Shown: positions 37,043 through 46,368 of the stretch, in pieces
Layout: every line of letters starts with the position of its first letter
How positions within the stretch are numbered: the first letter of the stretch is position 1
Source of the DNA: CBDCZY01 sp965224745
GTDB taxonomy: Bacteria > Pseudomonadota > Gammaproteobacteria > Methylococcales > Methylomonadaceae
Direction: 5' to 3'
Assembly: GCA_965224745.1 (NCBI GenBank)
Contig: CBDCZY010000001.1
Location: 620,001 to 684,000 of the forward strand
Length of the DNA: 64,000 nt
Notes under the pieces: model-generated
What the model saw: the letters and a program-made list of their open reading frames with translations, nothing else
Database searches by the model: none
Told to the model about the DNA's origin: nothing
Translations under genes and position numbers: made by a program

Positions 37043-38230
37043 ATGCAAACATCACAAATTACCGTGGGCATTGACATTGGTTCTTATCAGCACCGGGTGG
37101 CCATTGCCGGCCCCGACGGGGCGATTTTGGAAGAGTTTGACCTGGCCCATCATAAGTTAGGTTTTCGCGATTTTTTCCAGCGTTTGGCGGTTCATGAAAA
37201 ACGCACTGGATTACCGGTCGCCATCGCGATGGAAGGTTTCAATGGTCACGCGCGACCCTTAGATACGGAAATTCGGATGCGGGGCTATCCGCTCTATAAT
37301 GTCAACAACTTGAAGCTAGCTCGTTTCAAAGAAATTTTTCCAGGGCCCGCTAAGAGCGACCCGATTGATGCGCATAAAATTCTGGAACTGTTCCAGTTGC
37401 GTACCCATTTACCCTTAGCCAAGGATGTGTTGCAAGAAGTCGCCGCAACACCTGCAGAAAACGACCAGCTCAAACGCTTAACACGTCGCCGCCGCCAGTT
37501 GGTCAATGATAAGATGCGCATCGCCAATCGTCTACAGGTGGACCTCAAGGCGGTCTCACCGGGTCTACTAGACATTACCGGTAGTGTTGATAATCTTTGG
37601 TTTTTAAACTTTCTGACCTGCCGTGATGAGTTCTCCAAACTGGCTCGCATTCAGGGCAAAAGCCTGCTTCAAGTCAAAGGTGTTGGTCACCAATACGCGG
37701 ATATCATCCAACAGTGGCAACAAACCGCTTACTTTGCACCCGAAGTCGCTTGGGTGGGTGAGATGATCATTGAGGATGCTCAGCGTATCTTGGCAATCAT
37801 GGGATCTATTAAGCGATTAGAAACACAAATAATGGACCTTACTGAACACTCGGTGATTGCTGGCCGGATACAGTCTATTCCTGGCTTTGGGGTCATTTCC
37901 TGCGCCGAGTTGGCGGGTGAGATCGGCACTCTGAAGCGATTTGCTTCCGAGGCTAGTTTAGCGCTGTATATCGGCATGGCCGCATTAGACAATCAATCTG
38001 GGCAATTCAAAGGCACGAAAACACCCAGGCAAGTCAATAAGCGCGCCAAGGCGGCTATGATGGTAGCGGTAGCTCGACATATCGAGCGGGTACCCAGTTC
38101 CAAAGCTTATTATGACAAAAAGCGTGCTGAAGGTAAAAAGCATAACCAAGCAGTCAGAGCTTTAGGGCGACATTTAACGAGAGTCATCTGGTCTTTGATT
38201 AAGCATCAAAGGAACTATGAAATGCGTTGA
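37043..38230 (+). CDS. IS110-family transposase
   Basis: 395 aa, apparently intact. The N-terminal RuvC-like DEDD domain shows VGIDIGSYQHRVAI, AIAMEGFNGHARPLD and KSDPIDAHKILE. The C-terminal transposase domain has IPGFGVISCAELAGEIGTL and LDNQSGQFKGTK with the conserved Ser. ATG 37043 is chosen over 37004 because the family begins about here with the Asp motif. Base composition is richer in GC than neighbouring genes. Confidence 0.93.
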   Translation: MQTSQITVGIDIGSYQHRVAIAGPDGAILEEFDLAHHKLGFRDFFQRLAVHEKRTGLPVAIAMEGFNGHARPLDTEIRMRGYPLYNVNNLKLARFKEIFPGPAKSDPIDAHKILELFQLRTHLPLAKDVLQEVAATPAENDQLKRLTRRRRQLVNDKMRIANRLQVDLKAVSPGLLDITGSVDNLWFLNFLTCRDEFSKLARIQGKSLLQVKGVGHQYADIIQQWQQTAYFAPEVAWVGEMIIEDAQRILAIMGSIKRLETQIMDLTEHSVIAGRIQSIPGFGVISCAELAGEIGTLKRFASEASLALYIGMAALDNQSGQFKGTKTPRQVNKRAKAAMMVAVARHIERVPSSKAYYDKKRAEGKKHNQAVRALGRHLTRVIWSLIKHQRNYEMR

Positions 38231-38269
38231 TTTGTTATTAAAAAATACTTGCAAATTCTAGCGGGATGT

Positions 38270-38305
38270 TCAGTCATTGCATTTTGCAATACACGACTGC
38301 ACGAT
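38270..38305. repeat. 36-bp direct repeat, copy A
   Basis: Matches 40716-40751 at 35 of 36 positions (C versus T at position 23). The core holds the palindrome TTGCATTTTGCAA. Lies just after the IS110 transposase gene. Confidence 0.9.
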
Positions 38306-38545
38306 GCTGACACTTTTCTACTTTAGATTTATCTGGAATAGCGACATAAACAGTTATGTTTTGGTCTCCAGTATTTTGACAAATTAGTAAATAACACGTA
38401 CCATCATGATTCCAATGTGCTGATAATTAAAGCTAAAATATAGCATGGGGGGATATATCAAAATCTAATTCTAATTCTAAGTGTTATATCAATGTAGTTC
38501 CACTAGGTTTAAATCCCAAATTTACTAACAAACCTAAATTTTAAT

Positions 38546-40624
38546 ATGAAAAAATATACTTTCTCATTAGCTATGCTAGTTTTGTCAATACAGACTGGTT
38601 TTGCACAAGGCCTGGATATACTAATTTTTTCTAAAACATCTGCTTTCAGGCATTCTGATGCGATTAATGCCGGTAATAACATGTTTTCTAACGTAGCTGC
38701 CAGCAATGGATGGAATGTAAATTTCACTGAAAATAGTGCCGTTTTTACCAATGAGAATCTTAGCCAATACGATGCTATTGTATGGAATAATGTTTCGGGT
38801 GATGTACTTAATTCAAGTGAAGAGGAAGCCTTTAAATCGTTTATTAAGGATGGAGGAGGTTATCTAGGAATACATAATGCTGCTGATGCAGAAACCAATT
38901 GGCCTTGGTATGTCGACTTACTGGGAGGAGCAACGTTTTTGAATCATGGGGCAGGTAATGACCAAATTCAACCCGTTTCTATCAATTTGGAGGGAGTTAG
39001 TGATCCTATTACTACTCATTTTCAATCATCATTTACCAGAACAGATGAGTGGTACAACTTTACTTCTAATCCTAGGTCGGTGGTTGATGTCTTGCTTTCA
39101 ATTGACGAAACCACACTGGCTGGTCCCAACATGGGAGGAGACCACCCTATAACTTGGAAGCATGAATATGATGGAGGACGAGCTTTTTATACAGGATTAG
39201 GACACACTGAAAGTTCTTTTAAGGAACCTGATGTGATAACCATGCTCTCAGAGGCCATAAAATGGCTGGCTAAGAAAGACACTGTTATTCTTGAGGGATT
39301 TGTAGATGATAGCGTTATTCTTGAGGAATTTATTGGTACTACAGAACCTGGGCAATGGACTATTCAACAACCCTATAATGGATCTTACCAATATACAGCT
39401 TCACTTAACGATCTTGAATTAACAGGTGTTGAACCGGGTCCTAATCAGCATCTGGTTAGAGAAGGAATCACTATTAATTCTTCTTTACCATATACTGTTC
39501 AAACTAAATTCAAAATTCTTAACTATGGCGGTGTAAAATCCTTTGCAGTCAATTTTTTACAAGATAATCAACCCGCATCCGAACCAATTAATAGTTGGTC
39601 TCTAAATCTTGATTTGCAGGGTCCGACAATAAAATATATGGGGTTCGTTAATGGCAGCTTCGATTTAATCGGTGATCGACAAGCTCCTTGGGCCGTTCAA
39701 AATCAAGAATACATATACAAGATTGATGTAAATCGCCGGCTTAACGGTGATATCAGTCCAAAATGGGTAACGGCAACAATCTCAAAACCCGATGGAACCA
39801 TAATGGATACCTTTGAAGTTGATTATTCAAAGTTCCGTTGGCAGCCAAAGTTGAATGAGCCTGCCAAATTTGGATTAAATTCCCACTTTGCTTCATGGAT
39901 TGCTTCTGATCTCAGGATTTTTTATAGTGGGAATGCCCCGAATTCTGCCACTGTTGATACTGCTACTACTACTAATAATAGTGTTGATGAGGATGAGGTG
40001 CTTCTGGAAAAACCTCGGTTGTTAGGACACTGGCCTTTTGATGGAGATGCTCAAGACTTTTCAGGAAATAAAAATCACGGTATAGAATATAACAATCCCT
40101 ATTATCCTGTGGCTTATATCAGCAGTGGGCTTGAAGGAAAGGGAGCCTATACTACCGTAAATTCTGATCCATTTGATGTCTCTAAATTTACATTAATGGC
40201 GTGGATAAAACCAGATGATGTATCCGGCCATTATCGAGTTATTATGGAAAAAGATAGATGGCAAGATGATTGGTACGGTTTATACCAGGTAGGTAATAAA
40301 ATACATGTTCGCTGGAGTTCTTCTGGAACAACTACGGCGACATCAGTCACTCTAGAACCCAATGTTTTTACCCATGTTGCTGGTACCTTTGATGGTTTTT
40401 CAACAAGGATTTATATTAATGGCGTTCTAAAACATACTGTATCGGGATCTTCTTCTAAGCCAACTAATTCTAAGGGAGAACTTCGATTTGGCATTACAGG
40501 TGATGGAACGGAAGTTTATCAAGGTGTTATTGATGAAGCTAAAATATTTGGAGGGGCACTTAATCAAGCAGAAATTCAGTTTGAAATGGATTCTTCTTCG
40601 TCTGATATCGGTTATGCCAGATGA
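38546..40624 (+). CDS. secreted ThuA-like/LamG protein, likely acquired
   Basis: 692 aa. Signal peptide MKKYTFSLAMLVLSIQTGFA (cleavage ..FAQG). Residues about 22-240 form a ThuA-like class I glutamine-amidotransferase-fold domain: ILIFSKTSAFRHSDAI, YDAIVWNNVSG, GGGYLGIHNAADAETNWPWY, GRAFYTGLGHTESSF. A beta-sandwich-like segment follows (about 245-470), then a LamG/concanavalin domain (about 493-680, LLGHWPFDGDAQDFSGNKNHG). ThuA proteins are linked to sugar metabolism; LamG suggests glycan binding. Style and composition (AQ signal end, AT-rich codons) resemble Bacteroidota genes, so transfer is inferred. Bracketed by 36-bp direct repeats and adjacent to IS110. Confidence 0.8.
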   Translation: MKKYTFSLAMLVLSIQTGFAQGLDILIFSKTSAFRHSDAINAGNNMFSNVAASNGWNVNFTENSAVFTNENLSQYDAIVWNNVSGDVLNSSEEEAFKSFIKDGGGYLGIHNAADAETNWPWYVDLLGGATFLNHGAGNDQIQPVSINLEGVSDPITTHFQSSFTRTDEWYNFTSNPRSVVDVLLSIDETTLAGPNMGGDHPITWKHEYDGGRAFYTGLGHTESSFKEPDVITMLSEAIKWLAKKDTVILEGFVDDSVILEEFIGTTEPGQWTIQQPYNGSYQYTASLNDLELTGVEPGPNQHLVREGITINSSLPYTVQTKFKILNYGGVKSFAVNFLQDNQPASEPINSWSLNLDLQGPTIKYMGFVNGSFDLIGDRQAPWAVQNQEYIYKIDVNRRLNGDISPKWVTATISKPDGTIMDTFEVDYSKFRWQPKLNEPAKFGLNSHFASWIASDLRIFYSGNAPNSATVDTATTTNNSVDEDEVLLEKPRLLGHWPFDGDAQDFSGNKNHGIEYNNPYYPVAYISSGLEGKGAYTTVNSDPFDVSKFTLMAWIKPDDVSGHYRVIMEKDRWQDDWYGLYQVGNKIHVRWSSSGTTTATSVTLEPNVFTHVAGTFDGFSTRIYINGVLKHTVSGSSSKPTNSKGELRFGITGDGTEVYQGVIDEAKIFGGALNQAEIQFEMDSSSSDIGYAR

Positions 40625-40958
40625 AAAGAAAATATCAAATCAAATTTTAGCCTTCTTCTGAAGTCTTATAACCGGAGCCACACAGAACATATATGAAGGT
40701 GTCAGTCATAAGATGTCAGTCATTGCATTTTGCAATATACGACTGCACGATCCAATGACTGACACCTCCTCTGACACCGACACCTCCGTTTTACCCCGAG
40801 GAGGTGTTAGCAATCTTATTTATGTTTATAGGACACTGGCGAATCGGCGTTACTTGAATCCACCACATCAAACTTACAGTTAGAGATAGTAGATGTATAA
40901 TCAGATAAGTATCAATCAAGAATAAATCAGGTAAACAATTTTAGGGGAGGGGTTCATC
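40625..40958. other. intergenic with repeat B
   Basis: Contains copy B of the 36-bp repeat nested in an inverted repeat (AGGTGTCAGTCAT at 40697-40709 against ATGACTGACACCT at 40755-40767), then the htpX upstream region with GGGGAGG at 40944-40950. Confidence 0.5.
40697..40767. repeat. inverted repeat enclosing 36-bp direct repeat copy B
   Basis: Thirteen-bp perfect arms enclose the 36-bp copy B at 40716-40751. Downstream, GACACC motifs recur several times (40761-40792), giving a repetitive patch. Confidence 0.8.
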
Positions 40959-41855
40959 ATGATGAGAGTTATTTTATTTCTTGGAACAAACGTTGCTGTG
41001 TTATTTGTTTTGGGTGTCTTGTTGAATGTTCTGGGTCTGAATCAACCTGGGATGAACTTAAAATCATTGCTCATCATGGCGGGTGTGATGGGTATGGCAG
41101 GCTCATTTATATCTTTGATGATGTCTAAAAGTATGGCGAAACGATCATCGGGCGCGCAGGTAATAGAATCACCCAGAGATGATACGGAACGTTGGTTGTT
41201 GGATACTGTAAAATCGCAGGCTGAACGGGTTGGTATTGGACAACCTGAAGTGGCTATTTTTAATTCCCCAGCTCCCAATGCTTTTGCTACAGGCGCTAAT
41301 AAAAATAATGCATTAGTGGCGGTGAGTAGCGGTTTACTCGAAACTATGGATAAAGATGAAGCCGAAGCCGTTCTTGGACACGAAATAAGTCATGTGTCGA
41401 ATGGCGACATGGTAACGCTGTCTCTTATTCAAGGCGTTGTGAATACCTTTGTGATTGTATTATCACAAATCGTTTCTACAATGGTAGATCGCCGAGGTGA
41501 AAGTGGAGCTGGTTACAACAATACGGGCTATGGGTATGGCCGTGGTATGGGTTACCGTTTTACCTATATGGCAGCACAAACAGTTTTTGGTTTGTTGGCG
41601 ACAATTATTGTCCGCTGGTTTAGCCGTTGGCGTGAATACGGAGCAGATACTGGCGGTGCCAAGCTGGCGGGCCGAGATAAGATGATTCGCGCATTAGAAA
41701 AATTACAAACTTTGCAACGACCGGCACAATTACCGGCAGAAATGCAAGCCTTAGGTATAAACGGCGGACTCTTTGGCGCCTTAGGTCTGAAAAAATTGAC
41801 CATGACTCACCCACCCCTGGAAGACCGTATCGCCAGGTTGCGTGAAGAGGGGTAA
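40959..41855 (+). CDS. htpX: protease HtpX
   Basis: Inner-membrane zinc metalloprotease (M48) for quality control of membrane proteins, 298 aa. Two N-terminal helices (about 5-23 and 37-57), zinc motif AEAVLGHEISHVSNGDM near residue 140, further helices, and the third ligand Glu in RWREYGADTGGAKLAG. Ends with the family pattern HPPLEDRIARLR. Ribosome site GGGGAGG upstream. Confidence 0.95.
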   Translation: MMRVILFLGTNVAVLFVLGVLLNVLGLNQPGMNLKSLLIMAGVMGMAGSFISLMMSKSMAKRSSGAQVIESPRDDTERWLLDTVKSQAERVGIGQPEVAIFNSPAPNAFATGANKNNALVAVSSGLLETMDKDEAEAVLGHEISHVSNGDMVTLSLIQGVVNTFVIVLSQIVSTMVDRRGESGAGYNNTGYGYGRGMGYRFTYMAAQTVFGLLATIIVRWFSRWREYGADTGGAKLAGRDKMIRALEKLQTLQRPAQLPAEMQALGINGGLFGALGLKKLTMTHPPLEDRIARLREEG

Positions 41856-41956
41856 CACAAAAAGGTGGATCTAAAAGCGGAAAGGTACAGGATGAGATGT
41901 TAAGATGCTCTTTATGCGACAATCGGTTCTAGTAGTTGCTCCATTGCTAAAAGAAA

Positions 41957-42000
41957 GCTGGTTTTCCCTGGGTTATATTTTCCAAGCAGGGACAACCAGC
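41957..42000. terminator. hairpin between convergent htpX and haloperoxidase genes
   Basis: GCTGGTTTTCCCTG (41957-41970) pairs with CAGGGACAACCAGC (41987-42000) with one mismatch, loop of 16. Well placed to end both transcripts. Confidence 0.6.
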
Positions 42001-42040
42001 GCTGAATGCATCGTTTGGTTCTCTGGCAGTTAAATCATTT

Positions 42041-44101
42041 TTACAGATCTCGAATCACCTCTTCACCCATAGTATGCCTTAACCACCATTGCTTGGTGGA
42101 GACGGGGTTACCTTGCTTATCCAAAACTGATAACGAAGGACAAGTACCTGCTTCTCCATAAATGGTGATACGATCTCCATCAAAGCTGTCGAAAGTCATT
42201 TCAACTTCATCGCCATAGGTTGGGCATTGTTCTAAAAGAATGCCAACGGCTACGCGCTCACCTATTCTTAATGAGTCGTAGTAATCAGAATAAAAGTGCA
42301 CCCCTGCCATATTGCGGCCAATAGAAATGTTGGCGGCCAACTTATCTAACTCACCTTGGATTGTGAGGGGTACATCGGTGATGCTATTCAATTCGGTTCC
42401 GATATCATTCGGGACAAAATAATCTTGGTCGCTTAATTTTAAAATACTTAGTTTGCCACTATCACAGTCTTCATACATTTCGAAGAAAGCTTTTAACATG
42501 GTCACACAGCCACCTGCCACTGTTGCATGGCCAGCGCCATAGGCAGGATGCATGGGCGAACCTTCAGGAAAAGCCATGGGTAATAATAGATTGGAGTTTT
42601 TAAAATCTTCCGGATCAATGCCAAAGGGAGCCATTACGCCATGTTCACATTTAACCAGACGCATAGCAGCCATATTATCGTTTTGATCCATATTATGCTT
42701 AATTATCGCGTCGCATAATTCGATAGGAATTTCGTTGAGCATGTTTTCAAAAGCTATACTCGAACACCCAAGCGCTTCTGCTGATCCGGCACAAACCAGC
42801 GATAATCGACCACCTAGAGCTTCTGGTCGACCTCGGCGATGATAGTTAAACTTTTGTCTTCGGACAGCCTTTAGGCATCGCGTGGCCACTTCAGTGACTA
42901 GGGTTAGAATATGTGGTCCGCCGAATGTTGCGAAAGCGTCACGTCTGCCGCTCAGGCTTTTCTCTGGAAAGCCTCTTGATGTAGGTGTTCCTGTAGAAAG
43001 TAAAATCAGGCAGGCATTCAGATAAGCCTGATAGAGTGCATCAAAATGTACATACGTTGCCAGATCTCGTGGCGTCGTAATAAACCGTCTTTCATCTTCA
43101 AACAGGTTGCCTGCTTTTAAATCTGCCCCGTTCTGAACGTCTAGCCAGGAAGTCCAATCGGTCATGTGATCAAGGCAGTTCTTATGAGTGATAACCCGCT
43201 GATCGATGATTTGAGCACCATACGGTATAAAACCGTCTTCCGCATTAAATTTAGCTTGAATGGCTGGGAACCCTGGTCCGCCGACTGTTCCTCCAGCTAA
43301 ACTAGTAGTGCCTGCCAATAAAAATTGGGAGATGAAAGGGCCGACCTGAGCTCCGCCAGAACCACGAAATAAATTCTGTGTAGTCAACCCACCCGTTAAA
43401 GTGTCGGTGCGTGCTTCACGTCGGTTGCGTTCGAAGGTATTTAACCCAGATTGGTCGGTATGCAACGGCGTTGATGAGGTCAGCCCATTACCACTAAAAA
43501 AGGGCATATCGGCAATAAGGTTAGTTATCTCAAGACTGGATAGCAGTGATGTACCTCCCTGATCACATAACTTGTTATTTCCGCCATCGACTATTGTTGT
43601 AAAGGGTACATCGCGCAAAATTGCCAAAGCATAGACTTCAGCCATTTCTGCTGCTAACTCACTCGATCCAACCCGAGGCGCAGGGGCCATACCTAGTGCA
43701 CCGGGGTCGGGTCCTTCCAGTTCATAGACATGACCGGCCCGGGGACTCTCCCATCCGCGCCATTCGACAATATTATCGTCTATAGTACAAGAAAATGTTT
43801 TGCCACGGTCTTCAGCTGTTTGGACATAGGTATCAAACAGTGTTCGGTCTGAGGAATTGATGGCTTCAACAAAGGATAGGTAATCCTCTGGATACTCAAG
43901 CAAACCATTGTCATCATGAGCCAGTCCTTTGGTAAAATTTGCCGGATATAGCAAGCCATGATCTGCTTCCTCACCGTTTGACTGCGTTAATGCTTGTGGT
44001 TGCAGCCTGGCTATTTCTGTTGCCAAAGCACGTTGTTGTTTGGCCAAACTGGCGCGTTCGCAGCCAGCTGGGTCAGGTTTTGAATATTTTAGTTTTTTCA
44101 T
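42041..44101 (-). CDS. vanadium-dependent haloperoxidase family protein
   Basis: About 686 aa. The vanadate pocket of the PAP2/haloperoxidase superfamily is visible: RRGRPEALGGRL, SPMHPAYGAGHATVAGGCV with the first His, and ISIGRNMAGVHFYSDYYDS with Arg and the second His. The pattern is that of algal and bacterial bromoperoxidase-like enzymes, which oxidise halide with H2O2. Start: ATG 44101 gives MKKLKYSKPDPAGCERASLA; the upstream frame to 44191 has no family resemblance. No signal peptide is obvious, and a cytoplasmic or nonclassically exported location is possible. Convergent with htpX. Confidence 0.88.
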   Translation of the reverse strand: MKKLKYSKPDPAGCERASLAKQQRALATEIARLQPQALTQSNGEEADHGLLYPANFTKGLAHDDNGLLEYPEDYLSFVEAINSSDRTLFDTYVQTAEDRGKTFSCTIDDNIVEWRGWESPRAGHVYELEGPDPGALGMAPAPRVGSSELAAEMAEVYALAILRDVPFTTIVDGGNNKLCDQGGTSLLSSLEITNLIADMPFFSGNGLTSSTPLHTDQSGLNTFERNRREARTDTLTGGLTTQNLFRGSGGAQVGPFISQFLLAGTTSLAGGTVGGPGFPAIQAKFNAEDGFIPYGAQIIDQRVITHKNCLDHMTDWTSWLDVQNGADLKAGNLFEDERRFITTPRDLATYVHFDALYQAYLNACLILLSTGTPTSRGFPEKSLSGRRDAFATFGGPHILTLVTEVATRCLKAVRRQKFNYHRRGRPEALGGRLSLVCAGSAEALGCSSIAFENMLNEIPIELCDAIIKHNMDQNDNMAAMRLVKCEHGVMAPFGIDPEDFKNSNLLLPMAFPEGSPMHPAYGAGHATVAGGCVTMLKAFFEMYEDCDSGKLSILKLSDQDYFVPNDIGTELNSITDVPLTIQGELDKLAANISIGRNMAGVHFYSDYYDSLRIGERVAVGILLEQCPTYGDEVEMTFDSFDGDRITIYGEAGTCPSLSVLDKQGNPVSTKQWWLRHTMGEEVIRDL

Positions 44102-44389
44102 TAATTTCACCGTTTGTATGTAGGTAGGTTGAAAATGGGTCAAAATACGTTTTTGTTGTGTTTGTTTATAGAAATATAACGAATGACACATTCAATGTCT
44201 GTTAATTATTCACATAGTTTGCAGTTCTGTCAGACAGATCTTCTAAGGTCTACTTACGAAGAGACAACTTGAGAAGTCAATAGAGCAGGAAGCGTTGAAA
44301 TAACGGCGCTATTTATAATTGATTAGTCGACCAGTGCTTGTGATAACCTTACTACTTCAAAGAATTAAAAGCACCAATACCATAACCAT

Positions 44390-45370
44390 ATGAACGACAG
44401 CCTGTTAAAGCTTATTCAACAGACGACTGACGCAACTGAGGTTTCTCCTATCCAGGACATACAAAACCTTTGGAGTGGGTATGGTTCAATCGTACGCTAT
44501 GGTTTAAAAGGGTGTTCGATGGATACCGTCATAGTAAAACAAGTGAATTTATCTGGCTCTAGTGCACATCCTAGAGGCTGGAATTCCGACTTGTCGCATC
44601 AACGAAAATTGAAATCCTACCAGGTAGAAGTGGCCTGGTATGACCAATGGGGTAAACAGTGTGACAAAGCGTGTCGCATTCCTGATTGTTTAGGGCTGTC
44701 CTCCCATGAGGATGAAATCTTGATGATATTAGAAGACCTTGATGCAGTCGGGTTTGCAGAACGCAGGTCTGCAGTGTCCATTCCTGAAATATATACTTGC
44801 CTGTCTTGGCTGGCTAATTTTCATGCGACATTTATGGAACGACAACCTACCAATTTATGGTCTATCGGCACTTACTGGCATTTAGCCACTCGCCCGGATG
44901 AGTTGGCAGCATTGCAGGATAAAGCGCTAAAAGAAGTGGCGGAACCGATTGATAAAATGCTTCAAAACAGCCCTTTTCAAACCATTGTGCATGGGGACGC
45001 AAAACTGGCTAATTTTTGTTTTTCCCAAGATGGTGAAAGCGTTGCCGCTGTCGACTTTCAATATGTCGGTGGCGGCTGCGGCATCAAAGATGTAGCTTAT
45101 TTTATTGGCAGTTGTTTGGATGAGGTTAGTTGTGAGCGTTTGGAATCTCAGCTATTGGACTTTTATTTTGAAGCATTTGGTCAAGCTTTATACCAGAAAC
45201 ATCCAACAGCAGACGCGACTGTCATTGAGCAAAATTGGCGGACACTTTACCCAATAGCCTGGACAGATTTCCATCGTTTTTTGAAAGGATGGAGTCCCGG
45301 TCATTGGAAAATCAATAGCTACAGTGAACGACTGGCGCAAGAAGTGATAACCCAGCTGACTAATTCCTGA
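44390..45370 (+). CDS. aminoglycoside phosphotransferase/ecdysteroid-kinase-like protein
   Basis: 326 aa small-molecule kinase of the APH/choline kinase fold. The catalytic loop reads TIVHGDAKLANFCFS near residue 200 (H-x-D-x4-N), the metal motif AAVDFQYVGGGCGIKDVAYF follows, and EILMILEDLDAVGF lines the hinge. The pattern HGDxKxxNF and VDFQ resembles the EcKinase/DUF1679 group. Substrate unknown; resistance function is not implied. Followed 12 bp later by an inositol-monophosphatase-family gene, so the two may act on one phosphorylated small molecule. Confidence 0.8.
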   Translation: MNDSLLKLIQQTTDATEVSPIQDIQNLWSGYGSIVRYGLKGCSMDTVIVKQVNLSGSSAHPRGWNSDLSHQRKLKSYQVEVAWYDQWGKQCDKACRIPDCLGLSSHEDEILMILEDLDAVGFAERRSAVSIPEIYTCLSWLANFHATFMERQPTNLWSIGTYWHLATRPDELAALQDKALKEVAEPIDKMLQNSPFQTIVHGDAKLANFCFSQDGESVAAVDFQYVGGGCGIKDVAYFIGSCLDEVSCERLESQLLDFYFEAFGQALYQKHPTADATVIEQNWRTLYPIAWTDFHRFLKGWSPGHWKINSYSERLAQEVITQLTNS

Positions 45371-45382
45371 TATAAAAACAAT

Positions 45383-46273
45383 ATGGAGTTGAGCGAACTA
45401 AATTTACAACTGCTTGCTGAATATGCTGTGTCCGCTGCTCATAAAGCCGGACAACTGATTGCAAAATATGCTCAGAAACCGATCGTGTTTAATACTAAAA
45501 AGAGCGGATCCAGCCAAGCTTCACAGGTTGTAACAGAGGTCGATCACCTGAGTCAGGCAGTCATTTTACAAACACTTGCACCCACTTGCGAAACCTATGA
45601 TCTGGCTCTGCTGACAGAGGAAAGTCCGGATGACCGACAGCGATTACAAAAAGATTTTTTTTGGTGTGTCGATCCGTTAGATGGTACGTTGGCATTCGTG
45701 CAATCCAAGCCTGGTTATTCTGTCTCCATTGCTTTAGTCTCGCAATTAGGTGAGCCCTATATCGGTATTATTTATGACCCATTAAGCCAAACACTTTATC
45801 AAGCTGTAAAAGGCAAAGGTATCTTAAAAAATGGCAAGCCTTTCCTGCCAAAACAATTGGCATCGAGCACCTCTATATTAATGATGTCTGCTGATCCTGG
45901 TTTCCTCGACCACCCATTCTGTTCAGAGATCGAAACAGCAATGAGATCTATTGCTAAAGAATTGGGTTATCACGACTTGAAGATTCAAATACAAGCGGGT
46001 GCAGCGATGAACACATGCAGTGTTTTGGAAAATAATCCAGCCTGTTATTTTAAATTTCCCAAACCACAAGATGGGGGAGGGAGCCTGTGGGATTTTGCTG
46101 CTTCAGCGTGTTTATTTGTAGAGGCAGGAGCTGTCGTGAGCGATATATACGGTAACACCTTGGCGTTAAATAGCCCGGATTCGACCTTTATGAACAAAAA
46201 GGGGGTGCTTTATGCCAGTAACATTAAATTGGCGAAACGGATCCGGGATTTATATATCGCAATGTCAAAATAA
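45383..46273 (+). CDS. inositol monophosphatase / 3'(2'),5'-bisphosphate nucleotidase family
   Basis: 296 aa Mg-dependent phosphatase. Motifs: LLTEESPDD (metal Glu), WCVDPLDGTLAFV (DPxDGT), and GGGSLWDFAASACLFVEAGA (W-D). This fits the FIG superfamily, nearest in look to CysQ/HAL2-type nucleotidases, but an inositol phosphatase is not excluded. Likely operon partner of the kinase-like gene upstream. Confidence 0.82.
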   Translation: MELSELNLQLLAEYAVSAAHKAGQLIAKYAQKPIVFNTKKSGSSQASQVVTEVDHLSQAVILQTLAPTCETYDLALLTEESPDDRQRLQKDFFWCVDPLDGTLAFVQSKPGYSVSIALVSQLGEPYIGIIYDPLSQTLYQAVKGKGILKNGKPFLPKQLASSTSILMMSADPGFLDHPFCSEIETAMRSIAKELGYHDLKIQIQAGAAMNTCSVLENNPACYFKFPKPQDGGGSLWDFAASACLFVEAGAVVSDIYGNTLALNSPDSTFMNKKGVLYASNIKLAKRIRDLYIAMSK

Positions 46274-46368
46274 TCATTTCATGTGTGTTTAATTCTACTG
46301 TGTAAGGGTATGATTCAAATTTTTCATGCCAGCCTGGAAGGGGGTATTCAGAGGTATGGAGGGCAAAC

